Shown one piece after another: positions 22,570-30,338 of a DNA stretch of 64,000 nt. The DNA comes from Chloroflexota bacterium. GTDB lineage: Bacteria; Chloroflexota; Anaerolineae; Aggregatilineales; Phototrophicaceae. The notes below the pieces were generated by a model. It saw only the letters and a list, made by a program, of their open reading frames with translations, searched no databases and was not told the origin of the DNA. Made by a program: the position numbers and the translations under genes. Each line of letters starts with the position of its first letter. The first letter of the stretch is position 1. The stretch covers positions 18,744-82,743 of the forward strand of contig WTGN01000100.1 in the NCBI GenBank assembly GCA_011523545.1, written 5' to 3'.

Positions 22570-23136
22570 CTAAGACGCGAAATCAACGCCCTCATAGATG
22601 TCTCGCAGCGGCAGGCGGCAATCCAGCGCTTCGAGCGCAATTTCATCGTCCAAGTCCGAGAAGCATCGAATATTCCAGCCAGCCTCGCTGCGAGTGTACA
22701 ACTCCACAAGCGCACGGTGCTGATCGACGACAAGGTAGGCTTGAATGGAGGCGACAGCGGCATAGAGTTCGCGTTTGAGGACCCGGTCACGGTCGATTGA
22801 CGACGGTGACGTGACCTCGACGACAAGCACGGGATTGAGGAGGATTCGAGTGTCGGCTTCGGTTGCGGGTTCGCCACAGACGACGCAGACATCCGGCGAC
22901 ACCAGGGTCGCCTCTCCAACCCTGACGAGCACGCCGTTAGGCAATGTCCTGCAATCTGAATCAGCCAACAATAGCCGGAACTTGAACATGATATTCGAGA
23001 TGATGTCAAAGTGCTTGAGCTTCCCGCCGGTCATCTCAATGGGCTCTCCGTCGATGTATTCGTAGCCATTCTCGCTGAGTTCGGCAAAGTCCAGAAACTC
23101 TTCAACCGTCATTTGCTGGACGCGCTCGATTGCCAT
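22570..23136 (-). CDS. Uma2 family (DUF820) protein, third pair, member 1
   Basis: 188 residues beginning MAIERVQQMTVEEFLDFAELSENGYEYIDGEPIEMTGGK. The core is VSPDVCVVCGEP, VLVVEVTSPSSIDRDRVLKRELY and IQAYLVVDQHRALVELYTR. The N-terminus is like that of the pair at 15401, the body like that of 23261-23854. An extended -10 promoter (TGTTATAAT) lies 32 bases upstream. Confidence 0.85.
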   Translation of the reverse strand: MAIERVQQMTVEEFLDFAELSENGYEYIDGEPIEMTGGKLKHFDIISNIMFKFRLLLADSDCRTLPNGVLVRVGEATLVSPDVCVVCGEPATEADTRILLNPVLVVEVTSPSSIDRDRVLKRELYAAVASIQAYLVVDQHRALVELYTRSEAGWNIRCFSDLDDEIALEALDCRLPLRDIYEGVDFAS

Positions 23137-23200
23137 GATTCGTCCTCGCGCAACTCATTGTGAAGTCATTATAACAAGGGGACGCGGCGACAGCATGAAT
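23137..23200. repeat. Upstream segment duplicated before both leftward Uma2 genes
   Basis: About 60 bases containing the promoter and RBS region are nearly identical to 23855-23917 (offset 718), with single differences such as GTCATTATAAC versus GTTATTATAAC. This marks a tandem duplication of gene plus promoter. Confidence 0.8.
23168..23176 (-). promoter_or_regulatory. Extended -10 promoter of Uma2 gene 22570-23136
   Basis: Minus strand TGTTATAAT, a perfect extended -10 element; no good -35 is seen. Repeated at 23886-23894 before the sister gene. Confidence 0.55.
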
Positions 23201-23260
23201 CCTGCCGCGACGGCAGCGATAAATTAGACGGATTTACGCCCTATGATTGCTAATTCTTCC

Positions 23261-23854
23261 TTAAGCATTATCAGAGGGGGCGGACGGCGGCTCGGCCTCA
23301 AAATCGATTCGCTGGTAGATATCGCTCAGGGAGAGGCGACAATCCAGCGCCTCAAGCGGAATCTGATCGCCGGGCTGGGAGAAGGTCTGCAAATTCCAGC
23401 CGGTTTCACTGCGCGTATAAAGTTCAGCCAACATACGATGCTGATCCACGATCAAATAAGCATTTATCGAAGCGACCGATACGTAGAAATCGCGCTTGAC
23501 GACCCGGTCATGGTCGATTGAAGACGGAGACGTAACTTCCACGACGAGAATGGGATTGAGCAGAATGCGGGTATCGGCTTCCGTCTGAGGTTCGCCGCAA
23601 ACAACAACGACATCCGGCATGAAGAAGCGCGCCTTAGCCGCCCCGATGCCCTGCCCGAGAAGCACTTGACACTCGGCATCAGCCAACAAGATCCCCAAAT
23701 GAACGGCTAGATTGTAGCAGATAACATTATGATTGAACTTCGCGCTGGTAATTGGAATCAACTCGCCATCAATGTATTCATAGCGTTCCTCGCTGAGTTC
23801 GGCAAAGTCCAGAAACTCTTCAACCGTCATTTGCTGGACGCGCTCGATTGCCAT
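23261..23854 (-). CDS. Uma2 family (DUF820) protein, third pair, member 2
   Basis: 197 residues, homologous throughout to the gene at 22570 (identical first 21 residues MAIERVQQMTVEEFLDFAELS). The core is FMPDVVVVCGEPQ, ILVVEVTSPSSIDHDRVVKRDFYVSVASINAYLIVDQ. It has its own copy of the extended -10 promoter at 23886-23894. Confidence 0.85.
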   Translation of the reverse strand: MAIERVQQMTVEEFLDFAELSEERYEYIDGELIPITSAKFNHNVICYNLAVHLGILLADAECQVLLGQGIGAAKARFFMPDVVVVCGEPQTEADTRILLNPILVVEVTSPSSIDHDRVVKRDFYVSVASINAYLIVDQHRMLAELYTRSETGWNLQTFSQPGDQIPLEALDCRLSLSDIYQRIDFEAEPPSAPSDNA

Positions 23855-23885
23855 GATTCGTCCTCGCGCAACTCAATGTGAAGTT

Positions 23886-23894
23886 ATTATAACA
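23886..23894 (-). promoter_or_regulatory. Extended -10 promoter of Uma2 gene 23261-23854
   Basis: Minus strand TGTTATAAT, the duplicated partner of 23168-23176. Confidence 0.55.
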
Positions 23895-23922
23895 AGGGGA
23901 CGCGGCGACAGCATGAATGGCG

Positions 23923-24990
23923 TCACAGCGATATCCAGCGCCGTTCACGGCTGCTTCGGCGCAACGCGTCCATGGCAAGCTGGCACTGATGCCCGTCGGC
24001 GAAGGACGCGCCCCAGGCCAAGGGACGGCCTTCGCGAATGGCCGCGGTCAGCTCCTCCATCAAGGCGACAAAAGAGACGTTCCAGATGCCCGGCCCGATA
24101 CCCGGCAGGTCGGCGTTGCGATCACGCAGGGATTGGTCGTCGAATGTTTCGCCGGCACGCGCGACCAGCAGCTTTTCGTCGCTGTCCGCCAGCATGATGG
24201 TGCCCTCGCTGCCGTATATTTGCGTCTGCGTGCCCGTGCCGTGACGGCCGGCGCCACTGACGAAGACCGAGCAGAGCGCGCCACTGCGCATCTCTGTCGT
24301 GAAGCTGAACTGATCGTCCGCCGTTGCCAGCCAGGCGGCGCCGCCGTCGCGGTCGACGCGCTGCGGAACCATGGTCGCCACTTGCCCGCTGATCGCGCCG
24401 ATATCGCCCAGCCAAAAGCGCAGCAGGTCGATGAGATGGGACCCGCTTGCGCCCAGCCGCCCGCCGCCCGTCTCTTCGCGCGACCACCAGTCGCCCGCGG
24501 GCCGCGAAGCCGGGTCGCCCCAGGTGGCGGAAACACTCTGTATATTCAGATGCCGGAGTTCGCCAATAGCGCCACTGTCAAGGAGTGATTTGATCTTGCG
24601 GCGGTTGGGATTGAAACGAAGCTCATGGCCGATGATATGAAGCAGCCCCTGGGTTTCGGCTGTTTCCAGCATCGCGGCGGATTCGTCGCTGTTCATCGCC
24701 ATCGGCTTTTCGCAGAGCACGTGCGCGCCCGCTTTCAGCGCCGCCAGCGTCATCGGCGCGTGGAAGACGGTCGGCGTGGCGATGCAAACCAGGTCGAATT
24801 CATGCTCGCCGAGCATGCGCTCCCAATCGTAATAGGCATGCGGGATGGCAAATTCGCCGGCGGCCGAGCGCGCGCTCTCGATTCTAGCGCTGGCGATGCC
24901 GCCCAATTCCACATCGTCAATCGTCCGCAGGGCCGGCAGATAAGCCTCACGGGCGAAGCTGGCGCCGATAATGCCCACTCGTATCGTCAT
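23923..24990 (-). CDS. Gfo/Idh/MocA family oxidoreductase
   Basis: 355 residues. The N-terminal Rossmann fold starts VGIIGASFAREAYLPALRTIDDV, and the conserved EKP motif (HVLCEKPMA) carries the catalytic lysine. The C-terminal alpha/beta domain has GGGRLGASGSHLIDLLRFW with the usual histidine. Such enzymes oxidise or reduce hydroxyl groups on sugars or inositols using NAD(P); the substrate is unknown. TAGGAGG is 7 bases before the ATG. It ends the leftward operon that begins at 28625. Confidence 0.88.
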   Translation of the reverse strand: MTIRVGIIGASFAREAYLPALRTIDDVELGGIASARIESARSAAGEFAIPHAYYDWERMLGEHEFDLVCIATPTVFHAPMTLAALKAGAHVLCEKPMAMNSDESAAMLETAETQGLLHIIGHELRFNPNRRKIKSLLDSGAIGELRHLNIQSVSATWGDPASRPAGDWWSREETGGGRLGASGSHLIDLLRFWLGDIGAISGQVATMVPQRVDRDGGAAWLATADDQFSFTTEMRSGALCSVFVSGAGRHGTGTQTQIYGSEGTIMLADSDEKLLVARAGETFDDQSLRDRNADLPGIGPGIWNVSFVALMEELTAAIREGRPLAWGASFADGHQCQLAMDALRRSSRERRWISL

Positions 24991-24999
24991 GATCGCCTC

Positions 25000-26379
25000 C
25001 TATATCAGTCCTCGCTCGCGCAGGGCATCGCCAACCGCCGCCAGATTGCTCAACTCCGCTTCCGAATAATTGCGCGAGATCATGACGCCCGATGCGCCGC
25101 CGTCAAAGCCCGCATGTACGCCTTCGAGGATTTCCTGCGACGTGATCGCCTTGCTCGCGCCCCCGTGCCCAACACCGACGCCAATGCCGGGATAGACCGG
25201 CAGCCCGGTCTCCTCAATCAGCCGGGCGGTCCATTCCTTGATGTAGGCCGGTTTGAAACCCGCCAGCGGGCCATCGTCGCGCGGCGCAATGAACTGCTCC
25301 AGCCCCAACACCGTCGCCAGCGCGTCATAAGCGCCATCGGGCGAGGCATCGGCGAGCGGGCCAGCCTGCCAGGAGGCGGCAAATTCCGCGAAGCGCGCGC
25401 CGGCCGGCGTGTGATACAGCACCGGTTTGATCCAGTCGACGTAGGGCGCGTATTCGGACTGATCGTACTGCGCCCTCAGATAAGGATTGTAAGTATTGAT
25501 GACTTGCCAAATGCCGAGGCCGAACTCGTAGTCCGGATCATAGAACTTCACCAGGCCCGACAGCTCGCGGTAAAAGCCGTGATGCGATTCCAGCCAGAGC
25601 TTCTCCCACATGAGAACTTCGGGATAACGCAGCAATTGCCGCAGGAGCAGGACGAAGACGCCGTCTTTCGGTCGGTCGCCGCTGCGCGCCCACCGCAGCA
25701 GATCGTCTATCGCGCAGTATCCTGTCATCGCCCGCTCGACATCAATGCCACGCGCCCGCGCCTCGGCGATGTAATGATCGTCGAAGCCGGTTGAACTGTC
25801 GCCACGGAAGATATCCATCAAGGGGCTCTGGCGCTCAATGCCCCACATGATACCGCGCAGATCATGATTGTTGAGCCAATCGGCAAATACCGAGTGCCAG
25901 AACGTCTTGTAGTCGGGGTTGAGCAAGGACGGCCGCGTCGCCATCCGCCCCCGATGATCGCGATCGAGGAAATGTTGAAAGCCGGGCTGCCAGATCGAGC
26001 GAATGGCGGAGCTCGATGTCTCGCAATAATAGGTGTACACGTTGATGCCGCGCTGGCGGGCGGCCGGTATGACATCGGCAAGGCTATCGAAACCGGCGTA
26101 AAGCTCATCGGGCGCGGCGAACTGCTTCATGAAAGTCTTGCGGTAGTAGCGCGGGTCCGGTTCAAAGAAGGCGCCGCCACGAAGATTGTCGGCTTCCGCG
26201 ACGCCATGATCGGGGAAGCCGAAGGCGGCGCGCCCGGCATTGCCGATGCTCCAACTCAGGGCCGATATCATGAGCGCGTTGACGCCAGCCTTCTCTTGCA
26301 AGATGTCGAGCACCGTCTCGACGCCCTCGTCGACAAAACTTATCGCGCCGATTTGAATGCCTACAAATGTGTCGCTCAT
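25000..26379 (-). CDS. Uncharacterised TIM-barrel protein, glycoside hydrolase-like
   Basis: 459 residues that I cannot assign to a named family. It looks like a (beta/alpha)8 barrel: repeated beta-strand endings rich in acidic and aromatic residues (NVYTYYCETSSS, GIMWGIERQSPLMDIF, VMISRNYSEAEL) and many W, Y and D positions that suit a sugar site. There is no signal peptide. It starts 9 bases upstream of the Gfo/Idh gene it is coupled to and has RBS AAGGAAG. Sugar or sugar-acid processing is the likely context; glycosidase, isomerase or lyase activity are all possible. Confidence 0.6.
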   Translation of the reverse strand: MSDTFVGIQIGAISFVDEGVETVLDILQEKAGVNALMISALSWSIGNAGRAAFGFPDHGVAEADNLRGGAFFEPDPRYYRKTFMKQFAAPDELYAGFDSLADVIPAARQRGINVYTYYCETSSSAIRSIWQPGFQHFLDRDHRGRMATRPSLLNPDYKTFWHSVFADWLNNHDLRGIMWGIERQSPLMDIFRGDSSTGFDDHYIAEARARGIDVERAMTGYCAIDDLLRWARSGDRPKDGVFVLLLRQLLRYPEVLMWEKLWLESHHGFYRELSGLVKFYDPDYEFGLGIWQVINTYNPYLRAQYDQSEYAPYVDWIKPVLYHTPAGARFAEFAASWQAGPLADASPDGAYDALATVLGLEQFIAPRDDGPLAGFKPAYIKEWTARLIEETGLPVYPGIGVGVGHGGASKAITSQEILEGVHAGFDGGASGVMISRNYSEAELSNLAAVGDALRERGLI

Positions 26380-26457
26380 GTTTCTTCCTTCGGTGATTTA
26401 TTGCGCGCGAACGCAGTATTGCGTCTCTTGCTGGCGGTCGAGTCCCATTCTCGGTCT

Positions 26458-26519
26458 ACCCCACCCCCGGCCCCTCCCGCCATCTCTATGGCGGGCATGC
26501 GAAGCATCAGGGAGGGGAG
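26458..26519. repeat. Interspersed GC-rich repeat with nested hairpin
   Basis: CCCCACCCCCGGCCCCTCCC, then CGCCATCTCTATGGCG (a 5-bp stem), then GGCATGCGAAGCATCAGGGAGGGG. It is the longer form of the 6864-6903 repeat. The 280-base gap 26380-26659 holds nothing else. Confidence 0.75.
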
Positions 26520-26659
26520 CACAGATAGCCGAAATTGGGATATCTATAGCGCTGTCCTAATTGCGGACCAAATCTACAAAGAATCTACAAGCAATGACTC
26601 GGTTGGATCCTTAGAAACATACTAAAGCGCGCAACGAGACCAAGCCTATAGGACAAGCC

Positions 26660-27691
26660 TTAAAACTCCCCGGTTCTGGTCAGGACATCGCGGATGTGGA
26701 CGCGGCTGCCAGACGCGCTCGATTGTATGCAGGCCTCCAGCATGGCCAGGGACCGCAGGTGATCGCGGCCGCTGCACTGCAGAACGGCGCCGTCGACGAC
26801 ATGACCGACGAAGGCGTCAAAGAGCGCACGCGTCTCGCTGATCCAGCGTTCATGCGGCGGCAGCGCGACCGGCGTCAAGGCGGTCTCATCACGGCGGGCG
26901 TAGAAGAGCGCGCCGAATTCTTCCCGCTGGCTAATGATACCGTCTGTGCAATCGCTGCGCCATTCGAAGCCCGGCGCCGCCCAATTGCCCTGCCAGACGC
27001 CTTGGTAATTCACGCGCAGGCCGCCTTCAAATTCGAACAGCGCCGCCACATTGCTGTCGCCCGCATACATGCTCCAGGAGGGATTCCAGCTTTGGCACTG
27101 CACTTGCAGCGGCTCCCGCCGGTAGACATAGCGCATTAAGTCAAAGTGGTGAATCGACTGTTCCCAGAGCATCGGCTGGTCCATCACCAAGGGATAGTCG
27201 TTGAGATCGGGGCGCCGCCCGTCGCGCCAGCGTTCATAGGTGAAGCGCGCGAATTCGACCGCGCCAACGGTCCGCTCCGCCAGCAGCCGCCTCTTCGCCT
27301 GCGTGACCGCCAGATAACGAAAGTTCAGCCCGACCATCAGCGAGACGCCGGCCGCTTCGGCAATCGCCACCAGGCGGGACGCTTCTTCCAGGTCCAGCGC
27401 CAGCGGCTTTTCGATGAGCAAGGGCAGGTTGCGGGCGCAAGCCAGGAGGATGATGTCTTCGCGGCGCATGGGTGGATTGGCAAGCACGATCGCATCGACA
27501 TCCTCCAGCGCGTCCAGAGCGGCCGCCACACTGTTGAAGGCGGGGCGCTCGCCAAACTCGGCCAGCGCGCGAGCCAGCGCTTCCGCCGATGGATCGACCA
27601 GGGCGGCCAGCGCGGCGCGTTTCGAGCGCTGAATCACCTGCGCCCAGTGCCGCCCGCGAACGCCGAGGCCGGCCAGAATGACATTAAGCAT
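26660..27691 (-). CDS. Gfo/Idh/MocA family oxidoreductase
   Basis: About 343 residues from MLNVILAGLGVRGRHW. The dinucleotide site is followed by ANPPMRREDIILLACARNLPLLIEKPLAL with the EKP lysine. The C-terminal half includes PMLWEQSIHHFDLMRYVYRREP, with the active-site histidine pair. The start overlaps the end of the upstream epimerase gene by 8 bases, so they form one operon. Substrate unknown; a sugar or cyclitol is likely. Confidence 0.85.
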   Translation of the reverse strand: MLNVILAGLGVRGRHWAQVIQRSKRAALAALVDPSAEALARALAEFGERPAFNSVAAALDALEDVDAIVLANPPMRREDIILLACARNLPLLIEKPLALDLEEASRLVAIAEAAGVSLMVGLNFRYLAVTQAKRRLLAERTVGAVEFARFTYERWRDGRRPDLNDYPLVMDQPMLWEQSIHHFDLMRYVYRREPLQVQCQSWNPSWSMYAGDSNVAALFEFEGGLRVNYQGVWQGNWAAPGFEWRSDCTDGIISQREEFGALFYARRDETALTPVALPPHERWISETRALFDAFVGHVVDGAVLQCSGRDHLRSLAMLEACIQSSASGSRVHIRDVLTRTGEF

Positions 27692-28625
27692 CGGCCATGC
27701 GCAGTCGGATACTTTGCAGGGTCGCTTCAAGCGTCGGCGCGCTCATCCCAGTCCAATCGCTGAAGCCGATATCGCGCCGCAGACGGCTGTTATCGAGCCA
27801 GCCGAAGCTGGCCGCCGTCGGTTCAGGCGCTTCCGCCTCGGCGATACGCAGGGCAACGCCAGTCAGCAATTCCGCGATCCGAGCGGCCACGTCCAGGTTT
27901 GAGGGGCGCGCATCGCCGCACAAGTTGTATAAGCCGTGATCCAGCTTATCCGCGTCTACAAGCGCGACCAAAGCCCGCCCGATATCCGGCGCGTAAGTCC
28001 ATTGACGCCGCTCAGCCGGCCGATCCACGATGATCTCTCCTCTCGTCAGCGCCGCGATAATCATACGCGCCACCATGCTCAGCTTTGGGCGCGTAGCACG
28101 TGCGAACTCGCAAGGCCCATAAATCGCGCCCAAGCGGACGCATATAAACTCGCGCCGGTAATCTCGACGCATCGTCTCGATCGTGTTCTCCATGATCGCC
28201 TTGGCCAGCCCATAGACGCTGCGAGGCTGCGGCGAACGACTTTCATCGATAGACCTGGCAGGCGTGAACCCGAGGGCCGCGGCGGAACTGAGGTAAACTG
28301 AGCGGCCGATGCCCTGGCGATTCGCATATTCCATGACCGACAACATCGGCTCAATGTTGGCGCGCAGATTCGCTTCCGGCGTTTCGCCGCGCTCGGCCGG
28401 CGTCGCTGTGACGGCGGCGGCATGGATCAAGGCCTCCGCATCGAGCGCTGGCAAATCGAGACAGTCCGATCCAACCAATTGCAGGCTATCCGTCGACCGC
28501 CGTGAGAAATCGGCTTTCTTGTATTCGAGGTCTGCCGCGTAGACGAACCAGCCCGCTTCGAGGAAAGCGGCAACGATATTCGATCCGACAAAGCCGGCCG
28601 CGCCGGTGATGATGACTCGCTTCAT
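27684..28625 (-). CDS. NAD-dependent epimerase/dehydratase (extended SDR)
   Basis: About 313 residues. GAAGFVGSN is the NAD-binding glycine motif near the N-terminus and YGLAKAIME the catalytic YxxxK, preceded by the serine in VYLSSAAALG. The family includes sugar-nucleotide epimerases and 4,6-dehydratases as well as uronate dehydrogenases. The start MKRVIITG at 28625 has GGAG nearby. It is the first gene of the leftward sugar operon and diverges from the promoter at 28704. Confidence 0.87.
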   Translation of the reverse strand: MKRVIITGAAGFVGSNIVAAFLEAGWFVYAADLEYKKADFSRRSTDSLQLVGSDCLDLPALDAEALIHAAAVTATPAERGETPEANLRANIEPMLSVMEYANRQGIGRSVYLSSAAALGFTPARSIDESRSPQPRSVYGLAKAIMENTIETMRRDYRREFICVRLGAIYGPCEFARATRPKLSMVARMIIAALTRGEIIVDRPAERRQWTYAPDIGRALVALVDADKLDHGLYNLCGDARPSNLDVAARIAELLTGVALRIAEAEAPEPTAASFGWLDNSRLRRDIGFSDWTGMSAPTLEATLQSIRLRMADA

Positions 28626-28703
28626 CCGGGCTCCGCCCATGCCCCGGCGACAAAATCGCCAGGGCTCGCTCGCTTGCCTGCCTCAGGTCAGTATCCTATT
28701 TGC

Positions 28704-28732
28704 TTGACACTGCTTTGGGCGCTTCTTATAAT
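28704..28732 (+). promoter_or_regulatory. Consensus sigma-70 promoter
   Basis: TTGACA (28704-28709), exactly 17 bases, TATAAT (28727-28732): a full consensus promoter. It drives the rightward operon starting at 28852, with a leader of about 110 bases. Confidence 0.8.
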
Positions 28733-28752
28733 CAGTCCACTTGTAGATTGTA

Positions 28753-28771
28753 GACCATCCTGAAGATGGTC
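28753..28771. promoter_or_regulatory. Inverted repeat just downstream of the consensus promoter
   Basis: Perfect GACCATC-CTGAA-GATGGTC, about 14 bases after the expected transcription start. At that position it could be a repressor site (roadblock) or a leader hairpin. A promoter this strong normally needs such control. Confidence 0.5.
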
Positions 28772-28851
28772 CGCTAATTTAGCCTAGGCGAATATGGCTG
28801 TCAAGCAGGCCGCTGTCGCCGGCGAATGCGCGCGGGAGGGACGCATCAAGC

Positions 28852-29175
28852 ATGAGCGAGAACTGGGTGCTGAAAGAGGGCGAGGCGGTTGAGCTGCTGG
28901 CATTGCTGATTACATCAGCGCGAATACAAATGGAAGAGCCGGCGCATTATGGTCCCTTGCGTTTGTTGACCGCGGCCGAGCGCCTGAGCGCTATGATCGC
29001 CGAACGGTCCTCGGAAGCGTCTCTTGAGTTCTTGCACGAAAACATCGAGCGCATCCCTGAGATGCACATGGTCATGTCGGATGTTGACGCCTACAGCGCC
29101 GCGCTTGATGAGCGCTGCCGGGCGGTCGCCGCTTGCTTGCTGCGTCACAGCGCCTTAACAGAGGAGGCAGAATGA
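28852..29175 (+). CDS. DUF6092-like helical protein
   Basis: 107 residues, all-helical, with ELLALLITSARIQMEEPAHYGPLRLLTAAERL resembling the DUF6092 family as I remember it. No function is known. It is translationally coupled (ATGA, 29172-29175) to a nitroreductase, so the two may work together, for instance as regulator or partner subunit. First gene behind the consensus promoter. Confidence 0.6.
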   Translation: MSENWVLKEGEAVELLALLITSARIQMEEPAHYGPLRLLTAAERLSAMIAERSSEASLEFLHENIERIPEMHMVMSDVDAYSAALDERCRAVAACLLRHSALTEEAE

Positions 29176-29705
29176 GCGAAGCGGTGCTGGAGAACATCAG
29201 GACGCGGCGGGTTGTGCGGGAGATGACCGAGCAGCCGGTCGAGCGGGCGCAAATCGAAGCCATCCTGGAAGCGGCGCGATGGGCGCCCAGCGGCGGCAAC
29301 CTGCGGCCGAACCGCTACATCGTGATTGAAGACGCGGAGACGCGCCGGCTGATCCGCCTGGTTTCGCCGGGCATGTTCCAGAAGGCGCCGGTCCTCATCC
29401 TCATCTGCACCAACTGGGAGGTGGCCGCCGAGCACAACTTGCCGCCCACCGACCGCGCGCTCTTGATTGATGTCGGCACGGCCGCGCAAACCATGATGCT
29501 GGCGGCGCATGCGCTCGGTTTGGCGTCGGGTCCCGTTACTTCTTACAGCAAGGAAGCGGTGAAGATGATCCTCAACCTGCCGGCGGCATACTCGCCGGAG
29601 ATGTTCATCTGCATCGGCCATAAGGCGGAGATCGCGCAGCCGGGCATGCGCGCCTGGAAGAAGATCACTTGGCGCGACCTGACGCATTGGGAACGCTTCA
29701 GTTAA
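29172..29705 (+). CDS. Nitroreductase family protein (FMN)
   Basis: 177 residues. The N-terminal FMN-binding signature is IRTRRVVREMTEQPV and the AARWAPSGGNLRPNRYIVIED segment places the flavin phosphate and isoalloxazine. The dimer core AALLI-type segment appears as ALLIDVGTAAQTMMLAAHALGLASG. The family reduces nitro compounds, quinones, enones or unsaturated rings with NAD(P)H. GGAGG is 6 bases before the ATG. It lies at the head of an amide- and ring-hydrolysing operon. Confidence 0.88.
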   Translation: MSEAVLENIRTRRVVREMTEQPVERAQIEAILEAARWAPSGGNLRPNRYIVIEDAETRRLIRLVSPGMFQKAPVLILICTNWEVAAEHNLPPTDRALLIDVGTAAQTMMLAAHALGLASGPVTSYSKEAVKMILNLPAAYSPEMFICIGHKAEIAQPGMRAWKKITWRDLTHWERFS

Positions 29706-29749
29706 TTGAATGAACGTTGACCATGAGAATTCGGAATTGCCACTTTTCT

Positions 29750-29795
29750 ACCCCATCCCCCGGCCCCTTCCCCGAAGCATCAGGGAAGGGGGGTT
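29750..29795. repeat. Interspersed GC-rich repeat
   Basis: CCCCATCCCCCGGCCCCTTCCCCGAAGCATCAGGGAAGGGG, same family as 6864-6903. The CCCCTTCCC/GGGAAGGGG arms carry a compensating change that keeps the stem (compare CCCCTCCC/GGGAGGGG elsewhere). Confidence 0.75.
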
Positions 29796-29873
29796 TGCTG
29801 AGCGGGATCGTGATTCGTACGGCTAAATTGATACTACGTAGATTAAATCAATTATCGAAACGAGGAGACGAAT

Positions 29874-30338
29874 ATGCAGGAACGATATATTAAACACATG
29901 GCATTCGCCGTGAATGACGCGCGCGAGTCGCTGCGGCAGTACCAAGAATTCCTCGGCGTCGGCCATGACGCCGAGATTCATGATTATGAAAAATCGCGCA
30001 ATGTCACGGCGATATTCAATGTCGGCGCGGTCGAGTATCAACTCTGCCAATCGATGGACGCGGGCGGACGTTACGACGCCTGGATCAAAGCGCGCGGTTA
30101 CGAAGGTTTGCATCATATCTGCTACGCCGTGCCCAATATCGACGACGCGCTGGCTGACGCGCAGGCGAAAGGCGCGACCCTCAAAGAATGCGCCGCTTGC
30201 AAGGTCAAGGGCAGCCACGTGCATCCCGAAGGCTGGGTCGCCTTTCTCGAGCAGGAAGCGGGCGGCGTCGAGCTGGAGCTGATGCAGGTTTATACGCCTG
30301 AAGAGCTTGAAGAGTATAAAAACGTCAAAGGCATTTAG
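29874..30338 (+). CDS. VOC superfamily (glyoxalase / methylmalonyl-CoA epimerase-like) protein
   Basis: 154 residues with two beta-alpha-beta-beta-beta modules. The likely metal ligands are H8 (YIKHMAFAV), H81 or H82 (GLHHICYAV) and the glutamate in GVELELMQ. The order and spacing resemble methylmalonyl-CoA epimerase. Its stop is immediately followed by the start of the M20 peptidase gene, so it probably acts on the same pathway rather than in propionate metabolism. Confidence 0.78.
   Translation: MQERYIKHMAFAVNDARESLRQYQEFLGVGHDAEIHDYEKSRNVTAIFNVGAVEYQLCQSMDAGGRYDAWIKARGYEGLHHICYAVPNIDDALADAQAKGATLKECAACKVKGSHVHPEGWVAFLEQEAGGVELELMQVYTPEELEEYKNVKGI

Noticed and set aside
24625..25794. 389-residue plus-strand frame
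   Set aside because: Shadow of the TIM-barrel gene and the Gfo/Idh gene on the minus strand.
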